Positions 36,266 through 44,058 of a DNA stretch of 64,000 nt are shown here, in pieces. This DNA comes from Paenibacillus xylanexedens (GTDB lineage: Bacteria; Bacillota; Bacilli; Paenibacillales; Paenibacillaceae). Every line of letters starts with the position of its first letter. The stretch's first letter is position 1. The stretch spans positions 2,356,001-2,420,000 of the forward strand of contig NZ_CP018620.1 in assembly GCF_001908275.1 (NCBI RefSeq). The letters are read 5' to 3'. The position numbers and the translations under genes are program-made. The notes under the pieces are model-generated. The model worked only from the letters and a program-made list of their open reading frames with translations. It was not told where the DNA came from and did no database searches.

Positions 36266-37177
36266 ATGTCCAATGTAACGGTGAAAGAACTAACAGCCAA
36301 GCAAGCTGACCGCGGGGTCAAAAGCTCGGTGTTTACATTAAAGCTGCTGCAACGTATTGTGATGATTCTGATCGGTGCTGCACTAATGGCTGTATCGCTT
36401 GAAGTGTTTCTCGTACCGAATGGTGTTATTGATGGTGGGATTACGGGGATTTCAATTATGGTGTCAGAACTTACAAATTTGCCACTCGGAGTATTCCTGA
36501 CCTTGCTCAACTTGCCTTTCCTGATTCTGGGTTACAAGCAGATTGGTAAAACATTTGCGTTATCCACGCTGCTGGGGATTGTGGTCATGTCCATCGGGAC
36601 ATCATTATTGCACCATGTTCCTGCATTAACACCAGGGGAGCCTTTGCTCGGAGCTGTATTTGGCGGATTGATCCTGGGTGTGGGTGTTGGACTTGTCATT
36701 CGGTCTGGCGGTTCACTGGATGGTACGGAGATTGTGGCCATCTTGCTTAGTGAGAAGTCACCTTTGTCTGTAGGACAGATCGTATTGTTCATTAACGTGT
36801 TTATTTTCGCAGGTGCAGGATTTGTATTCGGCTGGCCGAATGCCCTGTATTCCATGATTGCATATTATATTGCGATGAAGATGATTGATATTGTGAATGA
36901 AGGACTTGATCAGTCCAAATCGGTATGGATCATTAGTGAGAAATATCGTGATATCGGTTCAGCCCTGACAGACCGTCTTGGTCGTGGTGTAACTTTCCTG
37001 GATGGAGAGGGCGGATTCAGCGGGGACGAGAAAAAGATCATTTTTGTCGTGATCACCCGTTTGGAAGAAGCGAAGCTGAAGACCATCGTTGAAGATTGGG
37101 ACCCGCAAGCCTTTGTGGCTATCGGTAACATTCATGACGTGAAGGGCGGACGTTTCAAGAAAAAAGGTATCCATTAG
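36266..37177 (+). CDS. YitT family membrane protein
   Basis: Protein of 303 aa with about six helices (DUF161/YitT_membrane: VPNGVIDGGITGISIMVSELTNLPLG, and VGLVIRSGGSLDGTEIVAILLS) and a cytosolic C-terminal DUF2179 domain (GRGVTFLDGEGGFSGDEKKIIFVVITRLEEAKLK). The family has no firm biochemical role; transport is usually assumed. AACGGGGGG precedes the ATG. Its long structured leader suggests RNA-level control. Confidence 0.93.
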   Translation: MSNVTVKELTAKQADRGVKSSVFTLKLLQRIVMILIGAALMAVSLEVFLVPNGVIDGGITGISIMVSELTNLPLGVFLTLLNLPFLILGYKQIGKTFALSTLLGIVVMSIGTSLLHHVPALTPGEPLLGAVFGGLILGVGVGLVIRSGGSLDGTEIVAILLSEKSPLSVGQIVLFINVFIFAGAGFVFGWPNALYSMIAYYIAMKMIDIVNEGLDQSKSVWIISEKYRDIGSALTDRLGRGVTFLDGEGGFSGDEKKIIFVVITRLEEAKLKTIVEDWDPQAFVAIGNIHDVKGGRFKKKGIH

Positions 37178-37200
37178 CGATTGATATACACATGAATGAT

Positions 37201-37243
37201 AATAGCCGACACCCTTGTGATGAGGGAGTCGGCTATTTTTTCT
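37201..37243. terminator. Bidirectional terminator (yitT / LigD polymerase)
   Basis: AATAGCCGAC and GTCGGCTATT enclose CCCT/AGGG, followed by TTTTTTCTTC. The right arm overlaps the stop codon of the convergent minus-strand polymerase gene. Confidence 0.85.
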
Positions 37244-38123
37244 TCAAATGTTTGAGAATGTGTTCAACGGGTTGGGGTTCAACAGCTGCGATTAAATCGC
37301 CGGTTTTGTTCAAGCGTTCAATAATGTTCATCAGATGGTAATCCTGGATGGAGGTGTTGCTTCTAACCTCATCCCAGGTAAGGGGTGTGGAGACAGTGGC
37401 GCCGGATTTGGCACGTGGTGTATAGGGAGCGGCAAGGGTCTTGCCTCCATAATGCTGGAGATAGTCAAAATAAATGCGGTCTCCACGGTCCTTTTTGAGT
37501 CGTTCCAGTGTGAACAGATCCGGGTGCTTCTGAGTGACATATTTGCCTACAAAATAACCGATCTCTCTCAATTCATCAAAGGTTACCCCCTGCACAATGG
37601 GAACGATGATTTGAACTCCTGTTGCGCCCGAAGTTTTGGGGATGGACCTCAGACCAAGGGAAGTCAGGGTTTCGCCAACGATGAGTGCAGCTTGCATAAT
37701 CCGGGGTTCATGTTCCTGAGAGGGGTCCAGATCAATCATCCATTCACTGGGCAGATGGCTTCCCACAGTATGCAGAGAAGGATGAAATTCAAGTGCAGCC
37801 AGATTACCGAGCCATAACAATTCGGGAAGTCCGTTCATGACCACATAGCGGATGCCGTCGTGAACTTCAGTGCGCACATAATCTGGTACAGGCTCAGGGG
37901 CATTCTTTTGATAGAAAAATGTTCCTCCGGCGCCGTGGGGATATCTTATCGTGGTGAGAAGTCGATTGCTCGTATACGTGAGCAGATAAGGAGCCAGAGC
38001 GGCCAGCTTTTGCAGATAGATGGCTTTGGTAACACCTGCTTCCGGCCATAAGAGCTTGTCCGGGTTGGTGACCGTCAGCTCAGTGCCTTCTATTATGATG
38101 GTTCCTTGGATCTTAGGGGCCAT
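37233..38123 (-). CDS. LigD-type primase-polymerase (NHEJ polymerase domain)
   Basis: Stand-alone archaeo-eukaryotic primase-like polymerase (296 aa), equal to the PolDom of LigD, which fills gaps during Ku-dependent end joining. KLLWPEAGVTKAIYLQKLA, YPHGAGGTFFYQKNAPEPVPDYV, the catalytic MIDLDPS and KTSGATGVQI (SGxxGxH-like region) are visible. Start MAPKIQGT has AGGAGG 8 nt upstream; the longer frame beginning at GTG 38132 does not. It follows the ligase gene by 71 nt on the same strand, so the two halves of LigD are separate proteins here. Confidence 0.93.
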   Translation of the reverse strand: MAPKIQGTIIIEGTELTVTNPDKLLWPEAGVTKAIYLQKLAALAPYLLTYTSNRLLTTIRYPHGAGGTFFYQKNAPEPVPDYVRTEVHDGIRYVVMNGLPELLWLGNLAALEFHPSLHTVGSHLPSEWMIDLDPSQEHEPRIMQAALIVGETLTSLGLRSIPKTSGATGVQIIVPIVQGVTFDELREIGYFVGKYVTQKHPDLFTLERLKKDRGDRIYFDYLQHYGGKTLAAPYTPRAKSGATVSTPLTWDEVRSNTSIQDYHLMNIIERLNKTGDLIAAVEPQPVEHILKHLKKK

Positions 38124-38194
38124 ACAGAACACCTCCTATTGTGTAATGAGTCTTTGAGTCACTAGGCTGAAACACGAGTGGTGCGATCTCCTCC

Positions 38195-39145
38195 TCATTG
38201 AAGAAGCTGGTTCGCCAGACAATCCTCACGGGTTACATCCGCGAAGGTCTGAATACTGGGATGGCGTAGAGTGTTATGATGAGTCAGCTCCATATATTGC
38301 ACTTTGACTCCTATTCGTGGTTCCACCCAGGTGGTCTCCGCACTGCGCTCGGGTACATTATGGAACGGTCTGTCCTGCCTGATCAGAGGCTCGACTTGAT
38401 GTGTGAGTTCCCGCCACGTATTGGAGTTCAGCTTGCCAGTCCCGACATGACCAATATAGACAAAGTTTGGCCCATTATATACTCCGACCGCGACGGCATT
38501 CACAATACCGCTCCGGTACGTGACTCCCCCGATCATGGCATATACATCATGCATGATTTTGACCTTCTGCCAGCGCTGGTCCTTGCCCTGTATGCCATAA
38601 CTGCTGGTGAGATCCTTGCAGACAATGCCTTCCATCTGATGTTGTCTCATGACTGTAAGCAGGGAAGCGGCATCAAGTGTATTGGTGACCTCCTGAACAT
38701 GGGGAGCGGTGTTAAGGATCTCGTGCAACAGGCGCTGTCGATCTGCCAAAGGCTGATCCGTCACCCATTTCCCCTCATAGAACAGGATATCAAATACCAT
38801 ATATGTGACCGGAATCTGATGTATGGCTTGGGCGATACCTTCGGGTCTGCTCATCCGATCCCGCCGAAGAACATGATAAAACGAAGGTTTTCCGGTATCC
38901 GGGTCCAGCGCAATAACTTCTCCATCCAAGATATAGGAGGAGCCTGAACATAAATTGCGTGGTGTTACCAACTCGGGATACTGTGCAGTTCGATCATGTA
39001 ATCTGCGATTCACCAGGCGCAGCTCCTGCCCGTCCTCATAGGCAAGCATGCGGACTCCATCCCACTTGATCTGGGCAATCCATTGCGGCCCTGTGGGCAA
39101 AGTATCTCTGGAGATAGGCTCGAACGGAATCAACGGTTTAAACAT
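38195..39145 (-). CDS. ATP-dependent DNA ligase (LigD ligase part)
   Basis: ATP-dependent ligase of 316 aa. The adenylated lysine is in IKWDGVRMLAY (motif I KxDGxR); LDGEVIAL is motif III, MEGIVCKDLTSSYG motif IV and RWQKVK motif V. A C-terminal OB-fold follows. MFKPLIPF is the start because GAGAGGAG precedes it. With the neighbouring polymerase and Ku it forms the bacterial end-joining system that repairs breaks in spores and stationary cells. Confidence 0.94.
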   Translation of the reverse strand: MFKPLIPFEPISRDTLPTGPQWIAQIKWDGVRMLAYEDGQELRLVNRRLHDRTAQYPELVTPRNLCSGSSYILDGEVIALDPDTGKPSFYHVLRRDRMSRPEGIAQAIHQIPVTYMVFDILFYEGKWVTDQPLADRQRLLHEILNTAPHVQEVTNTLDAASLLTVMRQHQMEGIVCKDLTSSYGIQGKDQRWQKVKIMHDVYAMIGGVTYRSGIVNAVAVGVYNGPNFVYIGHVGTGKLNSNTWRELTHQVEPLIRQDRPFHNVPERSAETTWVEPRIGVKVQYMELTHHNTLRHPSIQTFADVTREDCLANQLLQ

Positions 39146-39198
39146 GGGGAACTCCTCTCTCGTATCAACCAATTAGCTCAGGTTAATTCGGAATTTAG

Positions 39199-40296
39199 TT
39201 ATATTTTTTGAAAACGGGATTTCATATGATGCACCAAAATGAGCAGTAACGGAAGTGCTATGCCACAGGTCAGATCCCAATCAATCCAATAGGGAATAAC
39301 GACCTTGAGATAAAAGTTCTCGTTTGGAGAGATTAGAATAGACATGGCGAGAATAAGCATGGCACCCGGCAGGATCAGAGAACGGTGACTGGACAAGCGA
39401 AACAGGTGAGCGACGCCCAGGACAAAACCGTAGAAGAAGAGAGCGGCTTTGAAGAAAACAGCGATAATCCAGACCGATGTCATGAAGGCTTCAATACGTT
39501 GCATAAAGTTTCCGATATTGATCTTCTGTGAAAGGTTGAATGAAGCGAACCAATGATGCTGGGTCATCCATGGTCCCATGACGAGCAGACACATACTTAA
39601 CGTCAGTGTGAGTAACAATCCGCCAATCATCCCTGCTAACAGAATGTCCTTCTCCAGATGGGGCTCATTTTTCGTGTAGGGAAAAAGCATCATGAAGATG
39701 CACAACTCGCAGTAAGGATATGTGAGTACAGCAACAAAACCTTTGAATGGATCAAGAAATCCTTGTGCAAGCACAGGTTGGATGTTAGCTAAATGTATAT
39801 GGGGGATTAGACATATCGTCAGAATAAGCAGAAACAACACGATCAGAGGAAGAAAGACCTCAGCAGTCTTACCAATGCTCTCGAGACCCGACAGAAGCCC
39901 CCAGACAATCGCACACATAAAAACCAAATGCAGAATCAGTAATGGAGATTCCGGTAAGATCTGGGTAGACATAAAATCGCCAATCTCCCTAATGAACGTT
40001 GAGGTACTGATCAGGAAATAAAAGAGATAAAAAGAACCAAACAAGGTCCCGATCCAGGGTCCCAGTGTTCGAAGGGCATTTTGCATCAGATTCAACCGGG
40101 GATGCAGTTTGTAGGCAACAAGCATAATGAAGAGTATGCCAAGGCCCCCTGCGACACCCAACAAGGCTGATAACCAGGCATCCTGATGAGCGTAGGATGT
40201 GATCATGGAAGGGAAGACCAGAATTTGCTCCCCAATTGTGCACAGGAACAGGAGTGAAGCGAGCTGTCTAACAGTCAAACGTCCCTTTTCGATCAT
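39199..40296 (-). CDS. Spore germination permease (GerAB/YndE family)
   Basis: Membrane protein of 365 aa with about ten helices in the amino-acid permease-like germinant receptor B-subunit family. LTVRQLASLLFLCTIGEQILVFPSMITSYAHQDAWLSALLG at the N-terminus is characteristic. Germinant receptors need A and C subunits, but none is adjacent, so this is an orphan B subunit located upstream of the ligase gene (53-nt gap). It may pair with receptors encoded elsewhere or serve another spore function. Confidence 0.92.
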   Translation of the reverse strand: MIEKGRLTVRQLASLLFLCTIGEQILVFPSMITSYAHQDAWLSALLGVAGGLGILFIMLVAYKLHPRLNLMQNALRTLGPWIGTLFGSFYLFYFLISTSTFIREIGDFMSTQILPESPLLILHLVFMCAIVWGLLSGLESIGKTAEVFLPLIVLFLLILTICLIPHIHLANIQPVLAQGFLDPFKGFVAVLTYPYCELCIFMMLFPYTKNEPHLEKDILLAGMIGGLLLTLTLSMCLLVMGPWMTQHHWFASFNLSQKINIGNFMQRIEAFMTSVWIIAVFFKAALFFYGFVLGVAHLFRLSSHRSLILPGAMLILAMSILISPNENFYLKVVIPYWIDWDLTCGIALPLLLILVHHMKSRFQKI

Positions 40297-40376
40297 GAGG
40301 TATCTCCTTAATATATCTTGTCTATGTATTGGTTAGAATGCACCAATTGTGCCAGTTTTATAAAAGCCAACTCAAA

Positions 40377-40429
40377 AAGCCCGTGCAGCCGATCTCTCTG
40401 TGATGTAGAGAAATCAGTTACCCGGGCTT
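40377..40429 (-). terminator. Terminator of the dioxygenase gene
   Basis: AAGCCCG/CGGGCTT arms with an inner TCTCT/AGAGA pair; read on the minus strand it is followed by a T-run. Confidence 0.7.
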
Positions 40430-40473
40430 AATAAAATGTGGTTAAGCAAACATATTGGAACGCCTTAACAAAA

Positions 40474-41343
40474 TCAGTTCGCAGTTATCAGACGTATCCG
40501 AATATTTTGTGGATCTACCGTAAACCAAGTATCCTCGACTTGTGTAACGACTGCACCAGATTGACGCAATTGCTCTAGTGCCTGTTCTACTTGATCCTTT
40601 GTGGCGTAGACAATGGTGAAGTAGTCAATTCCTGTAGCGTTATCTGGATTGACAGGTGCATTCACTCCTGCCCAGATATTGAGTCCCAGATGATGATGGT
40701 AGCCGCCTGCGGATACAAATAGTGCTGACATGTTCGCGAAGTTACCCACGATATCAAAACCGAGTATGCCGGTGTAGAAGTTGCGAGCTTCTTCCAAGCT
40801 GCGGACGTGAAAATGTACGTGACCAATAACGGCGCCAGCAGGCAGACCCTGCCAAGGTTCATTCTCCGATATGGCAAACAGGCTTTCCACATCAACAGGA
40901 TCACTTGCCATCACGTAGTTATTGTCGCTATCCCGTTTCCAGGTATCACGTGCACGGTCGGCATAGATCTCAATCCCGTTCTGATCGGGATCGGAGATAT
41001 AGAAGGCTTCGCTGACCAAGTGATCGCCTTGGCCGATATCGATACCGGATGCAGCCAGATTACGAAGAGCAAGACCCAGGGACTTACGGTCAGGCAGCAG
41101 GATGGCGAAATGATACAAGCCAGCGTGTGAGCGTTCCGGCAGGGTAATTCCATCCGTGAGCTCTTCCAATCGCAGCAGGGACTGTTTTCCGTCGGCTGTC
41201 AACGTTGCCACTTTGCCACTACGCTCCAGTAATTTCAATCCAACCACATCGGTATAGAACTTAATTGAACGGTCCAGGTTCATAATTCGAAGACTCACTT
41301 CACCCAGATGGGTTGTGGCAGGGATTTGATACGTTGTATTCAT
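40474..41343 (-). CDS. VOC-family ring-cleaving dioxygenase (CatE-like)
   Basis: Two tandem vicinal-oxygen-chelate modules (289 aa), as in type I extradiol dioxygenases that cleave catechols with Fe(II). Metal-ligand regions are TTHLGEVSLRI and AGLYHFAIL in the first half, and IGHVHFHVRSLEEARNFYTGILGFD and GGYHHHLGLNIW in the second. The start MNTTYQIP is given by AGGAGGAAAC 8 nt upstream; the longer frame lacks a site. Bacillus CatE-like enzymes protect against quinones and catechols. The true substrate is unknown. Confidence 0.9.
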   Translation of the reverse strand: MNTTYQIPATTHLGEVSLRIMNLDRSIKFYTDVVGLKLLERSGKVATLTADGKQSLLRLEELTDGITLPERSHAGLYHFAILLPDRKSLGLALRNLAASGIDIGQGDHLVSEAFYISDPDQNGIEIYADRARDTWKRDSDNNYVMASDPVDVESLFAISENEPWQGLPAGAVIGHVHFHVRSLEEARNFYTGILGFDIVGNFANMSALFVSAGGYHHHLGLNIWAGVNAPVNPDNATGIDYFTIVYATKDQVEQALEQLRQSGAVVTQVEDTWFTVDPQNIRIRLITAN

Positions 41344-41485
41344 GATTGTTTCCTCCTGATAATAGATAATATGGGTTCTCGTTTGATTGTGTATATGCGT
41401 TGAAAACGGATTATTAAATTGCATACTGTTGAAGCAGAATTACAGCGTGACTGTATAATCATAAATAAGTTACTTTTCATAAGTT

Positions 41486-41514
41486 AATATAAAATATAAA
41501 TAAGCCTTCGTCAA
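41486..41514 (-). promoter_or_regulatory. Promoter of the dioxygenase gene
   Basis: On the minus strand, TTGACG, a 17-bp spacer and TATATT lie about 140 nt upstream of the dioxygenase start. The surrounding stretch (41344-41661) is AT-rich and otherwise holds only the ku terminator. Two ATAAGTTA-like direct repeats lie just downstream of the -10 and could bind a regulator. Confidence 0.65.
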
Positions 41515-41579
41515 TCGTATTTTACGATTATAGTTGGAGTTTTATTGACAAGAACTGCTTCAATAGTTCTGTGTAAAAC

Positions 41580-41604
41580 AAAAAAATCCGACTGTAAAGC
41601 CGGA
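41580..41604 (-). terminator. Terminator of ku
   Basis: TCCGGCT-TTAC-AGTCGGA read on the minus strand (one G-U pair), followed by TTTTTTTG. It separates ku from the dioxygenase unit. Confidence 0.8.
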
Positions 41605-41661
41605 CTTGAGTTGAACGCATTACACATGCATATAACGGAATCGGTCTTGCCTTAGCGACAT

Positions 41662-42576
41662 TCAAACTTTTGGTTTAGGTGTCGCCTTTTTTCTTTTGGC
41701 TGGTGTAGCAGGTGTATCGGATTCTCCTCCGGCAACTGCTTGAGCAGGCGTTTTTCGCGGTGCGCGTTTCTTAGGTTTGGCCGTTGTTGTCCCAGGGTCA
41801 GCCGGAATAGGCTTCACCGCCTCGATACTTGCCTGCAAGGCTGCCATCAAATCCATCACATTGGCTTCAGGTTTGGCTGGAGCAATCTTGATTTCTTCGC
41901 CCGCCACTTTGTGCTGAATAAGATCCAGCAGTTTGCTGCGATAGTCATCGGTGTATTTACCGGGTTCAAAAGGTGTGGACAATTGATCAATCAGCAACTT
42001 TGCCATCGTGAGTTCCTTTTCATTCACGTTCTGCACTTCCGGCAAGTTGGGCACCTGGGAGACAGGACGAATCTCATCCGGATAGAAAATCGTCTCCATA
42101 GAGAGGCAATCTTCCAGTACACGTATGGCAGCCAGGCTGCTCTTCGAGCGAATAGAGATTTTGGCGATGCCAATTTTGCCGGTATCCCGCATCGCATTCA
42201 TCAACAGCTGGTAGGCATTTCCCCCAGCCTGATCGGGCGATAGGTAATATGTTTTTTGAAAATAGATCGGATCAATCTCAGTCAAGTCGACAAAATCCAG
42301 TATGGTAATGGTTTTGCTGGTGGAATCATTCAACGCTTCTAATTCATCTTTCTCGAAAAGTACAAACTTTCCTTTTTCATATTCATAGCCCTTGGTGATC
42401 TCTTCCCACTTCACATCCACTTCACAGGATGGACATTGACGAACATAAGCGAGCGGGCTACCGCAGACTTTATGGATATAGCGCATGGAGATGTCTTTGT
42501 CTTCGGTAGCCGAGAACATTTTGACAGGGACATGCACAAGGCCAAAACTGATTGCACCTTTCCAGACGGTATGCAT
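41662..42576 (-). CDS. ku: Non-homologous end-joining protein Ku
   Basis: Ring-forming DNA-end-binding protein (304 aa) that recruits the LigD ligase and polymerase. MHTVWKGAISFGLVHVPVKMFSATEDKDI and HKVCGSPLAYVRQCPSCEVDV are the family N-terminus; FDLTEI-like and YYLSPDQAGGNAYQLL follow. The last 40 residues are rich in Lys, Pro and Ala (KPKKRAPRKTPA, KRKKATPKPKV), an extended DNA-binding tail. Its 5' region abuts a MITE-like repeat. It has its own terminator and is not in one operon with ligD genes. Confidence 0.97.
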   Translation of the reverse strand: MHTVWKGAISFGLVHVPVKMFSATEDKDISMRYIHKVCGSPLAYVRQCPSCEVDVKWEEITKGYEYEKGKFVLFEKDELEALNDSTSKTITILDFVDLTEIDPIYFQKTYYLSPDQAGGNAYQLLMNAMRDTGKIGIAKISIRSKSSLAAIRVLEDCLSMETIFYPDEIRPVSQVPNLPEVQNVNEKELTMAKLLIDQLSTPFEPGKYTDDYRSKLLDLIQHKVAGEEIKIAPAKPEANVMDLMAALQASIEAVKPIPADPGTTTAKPKKRAPRKTPAQAVAGGESDTPATPAKRKKATPKPKV

Positions 42577-42594
42577 AGATCGGCTCCTTTCAAA

Positions 42595-42649
42595 AGGTTG
42601 TTCAAAAATTCCATCTTCTCTGTACTAAAACCGGACTTTTTGAACACGG
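42595..42649. repeat. Deleted copy of a MITE-like inverted-repeat element
   Basis: This 55-bp segment has AGGTTGTTCAAAAA at one end and CCGGACTTTTTGAACACG at the other, i.e. near-perfect terminal inverted repeats. Its last 40 bp match the right end of the 216-bp element at 44913-45128 with a few changes, so it is an internal deletion of that element. It lies 18 bp before the ku start codon and runs into the plus-strand gene. Confidence 0.75.
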
Positions 42650-43128
42650 ATTTATATTCAATAGTATGGGCATCTGGCGCGAGGGATAATCGTCTTGTAG
42701 ACGAACGAATTCGTATGGTTCGGCGAGACTCGGGGATGATAACAGAAACATGCTTCGGATTCCAACAGGAAGATGAGCATGGGATAAGTAAAGTAGTTAT
42801 TCTCGCAGCACATATGCCGGGAGGTGCAATATTGAAGAACAGACGTGATGAGGAAGAAGCTCACAAGCATGCATTTTCTCCGTATCCTCTTGCCAAAGCC
42901 GAAAGTGCTGAAGAATTCTATACACCTGCTACAGCTGTGAACTGGGAAGCGGTCACTTCGGAAGAATTGCCCCTTGATCGGGAGTCGTTCATGCTTGACA
43001 TTGACCGGATGGTGAATGAAGGGTTAGGCGGGGGACAGGTTACGGAAGATAACGGTTATATTGGTGAAAGTACAACAGATAGCATGGTTCGAGAGTCACA
43101 TGATGATCCGGAAGGGGAGTATGAATAA
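42640..43128 (+). CDS. Hypothetical acidic protein upstream of sspH, start unresolved
   Basis: I do not recognise the family. The frame is well kept from about GARDNRLVDERIRMVRRDSG to an acidic end (ESHDDPEGEYE), with ETCFGFQQEDEHG and EEAHKHAFSPYPLAKAES between. It is soluble and has no signal. The open frame runs back through the repeat element into antisense of ku. TTG 42640 (in the repeat), ATG 42715 and ATG 42736 are possible starts; none has a clear ribosome site. Insertion of the element may have replaced the original start. It precedes sspH by 1 nt and is probably cotranscribed with it. Confidence 0.55.
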   Translation: MNTDLYSIVWASGARDNRLVDERIRMVRRDSGMITETCFGFQQEDEHGISKVVILAAHMPGGAILKNRRDEEEAHKHAFSPYPLAKAESAEEFYTPATAVNWEAVTSEELPLDRESFMLDIDRMVNEGLGGGQVTEDNGYIGESTTDSMVRESHDDPEGEYE

Positions 43129-43129
43129 G

Positions 43130-43309
43130 ATGATGGATGCAAAACGCGCCAAAGCGATCTATGATTCCAAGGATACCATTGCCGTTACGCTGGAGGGAGA
43201 TCCAGTCTGGATCGAGAATGTGGATGAAGCCAATGGCATGGCAACCGTTCAGGTCGGCAGCAGGCCGGGAAATACCCAGACGGTTCGTGTGGATCGCTTG
43301 GAGGAGTAG
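43130..43309 (+). CDS. sspH: Small acid-soluble spore protein, H type
   Basis: A 59-aa spore protein that is made in the forespore. MDAKRAKAIYDSKDTIAVTLEGDPVWIENVDE and VQVGSRPGNTQTVRVDRLEE match the SASP-H family over the whole length. Starts at ATG 43130 or 43133; GGGGAG lies 10-13 nt upstream, while ATG 43121 is only 1 nt from it. It overlaps no other gene and ends before a terminator. It marks the organism as a spore former. Confidence 0.92.
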   Translation: MMDAKRAKAIYDSKDTIAVTLEGDPVWIENVDEANGMATVQVGSRPGNTQTVRVDRLEE

Positions 43310-43377
43310 ATACAAGTAGCATATAGTTATTGAGGAATTCGAGAATGAATAAACGGAGAAATATATGCATAACACGG

Positions 43378-43412
43378 CCGGTACCGAGAGGTGCCGGTTT
43401 TTGGTTTTTCCT
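43378..43412 (+). terminator. Terminator of sspH
   Basis: CCGGTACC-GAGA-GGTGCCGG (one G-U pair) followed by TTTTTGGTTTTT. Confidence 0.88.
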
Positions 43413-43496
43413 AGTAGGTGCCTGAAACTTCGAAGGAAGCGAGTTTTGAGACACGTCTAATAATGCATGTTATATTTCCGCTTGCCTCCTTGGATG

Positions 43497-43525
43497 TTGC
43501 GGGGGAAGAAAGGGACCGATATAAT
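43497..43525 (+). promoter_or_regulatory. Promoter of the tsaE-tsaB-rimI-tsaD operon
   Basis: TTGCGG, a 17-bp spacer and a perfect TATAAT. A GGCGG-CTGGA-CCGCC hairpin (43546-43560) lies between this promoter and the tsaE ribosome site and could affect its access. Confidence 0.7.
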
Positions 43526-43575
43526 AAGGTTCAAAGTGAACTCAGGCGGCTGGACCGCCAAAGGTGGGGCGAATA

Positions 43576-44058
43576 TTGAATCAGACGCACGAGCAGTGGG
43601 TGTATCAATCCCATGGCATTGCAGATACAGAAGCACTCGCTTCCGCACTCGCCAGACAGGCAAACACCGGCATGGTGATTGCTTTGGATGGTGATCTGGG
43701 CGCGGGAAAAACGGCATTTTCACAGAAATTTGCCTGGCATTTGGGTGTACGTGATGTGGTAAGCAGTCCCACATTCACGCTAATCAAGGAGTACGAAGGG
43801 CGTCTGCCTTTATATCACATGGATGTTTATCGCATATCGCTGGAAGAAGCGGATGAGCTTGGACTTGATGAATATTTCTATGGAGCCGGAGTCAGTCTGG
43901 TGGAGTGGTCGAGTATCATTCCCGAATTGCTGCCGCAAGAGCATTTGCATGTGCAGATTGAAACAACGGGCCTGGAGGATCGAACGATTACACTGGATGG
44001 GTACGGCGAGACTTATGCAGCCATGTGCCGACAGTTCAGACAGAATGGAGTCAAATGA
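43576..44058 (+). CDS. tsaE: tRNA t6A biosynthesis ATPase TsaE
   Basis: ATPase (160 aa) that drives the TsaB-TsaD complex making N6-threonylcarbamoyladenosine at position 37 of ANN-decoding tRNAs. Walker A is GDLGAGKTAF; SSPTFTLIKEY, LYHMDVYRI, the DELGLDEYF stretch and VEWSSIIPELLP are family motifs. The start is TTG, with AAGGTGGGG about 6 nt upstream; the GTG at 43564 lies within that site. It overlaps tsaB. Confidence 0.96.
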   Translation: MNQTHEQWVYQSHGIADTEALASALARQANTGMVIALDGDLGAGKTAFSQKFAWHLGVRDVVSSPTFTLIKEYEGRLPLYHMDVYRISLEEADELGLDEYFYGAGVSLVEWSSIIPELLPQEHLHVQIETTGLEDRTITLDGYGETYAAMCRQFRQNGVK

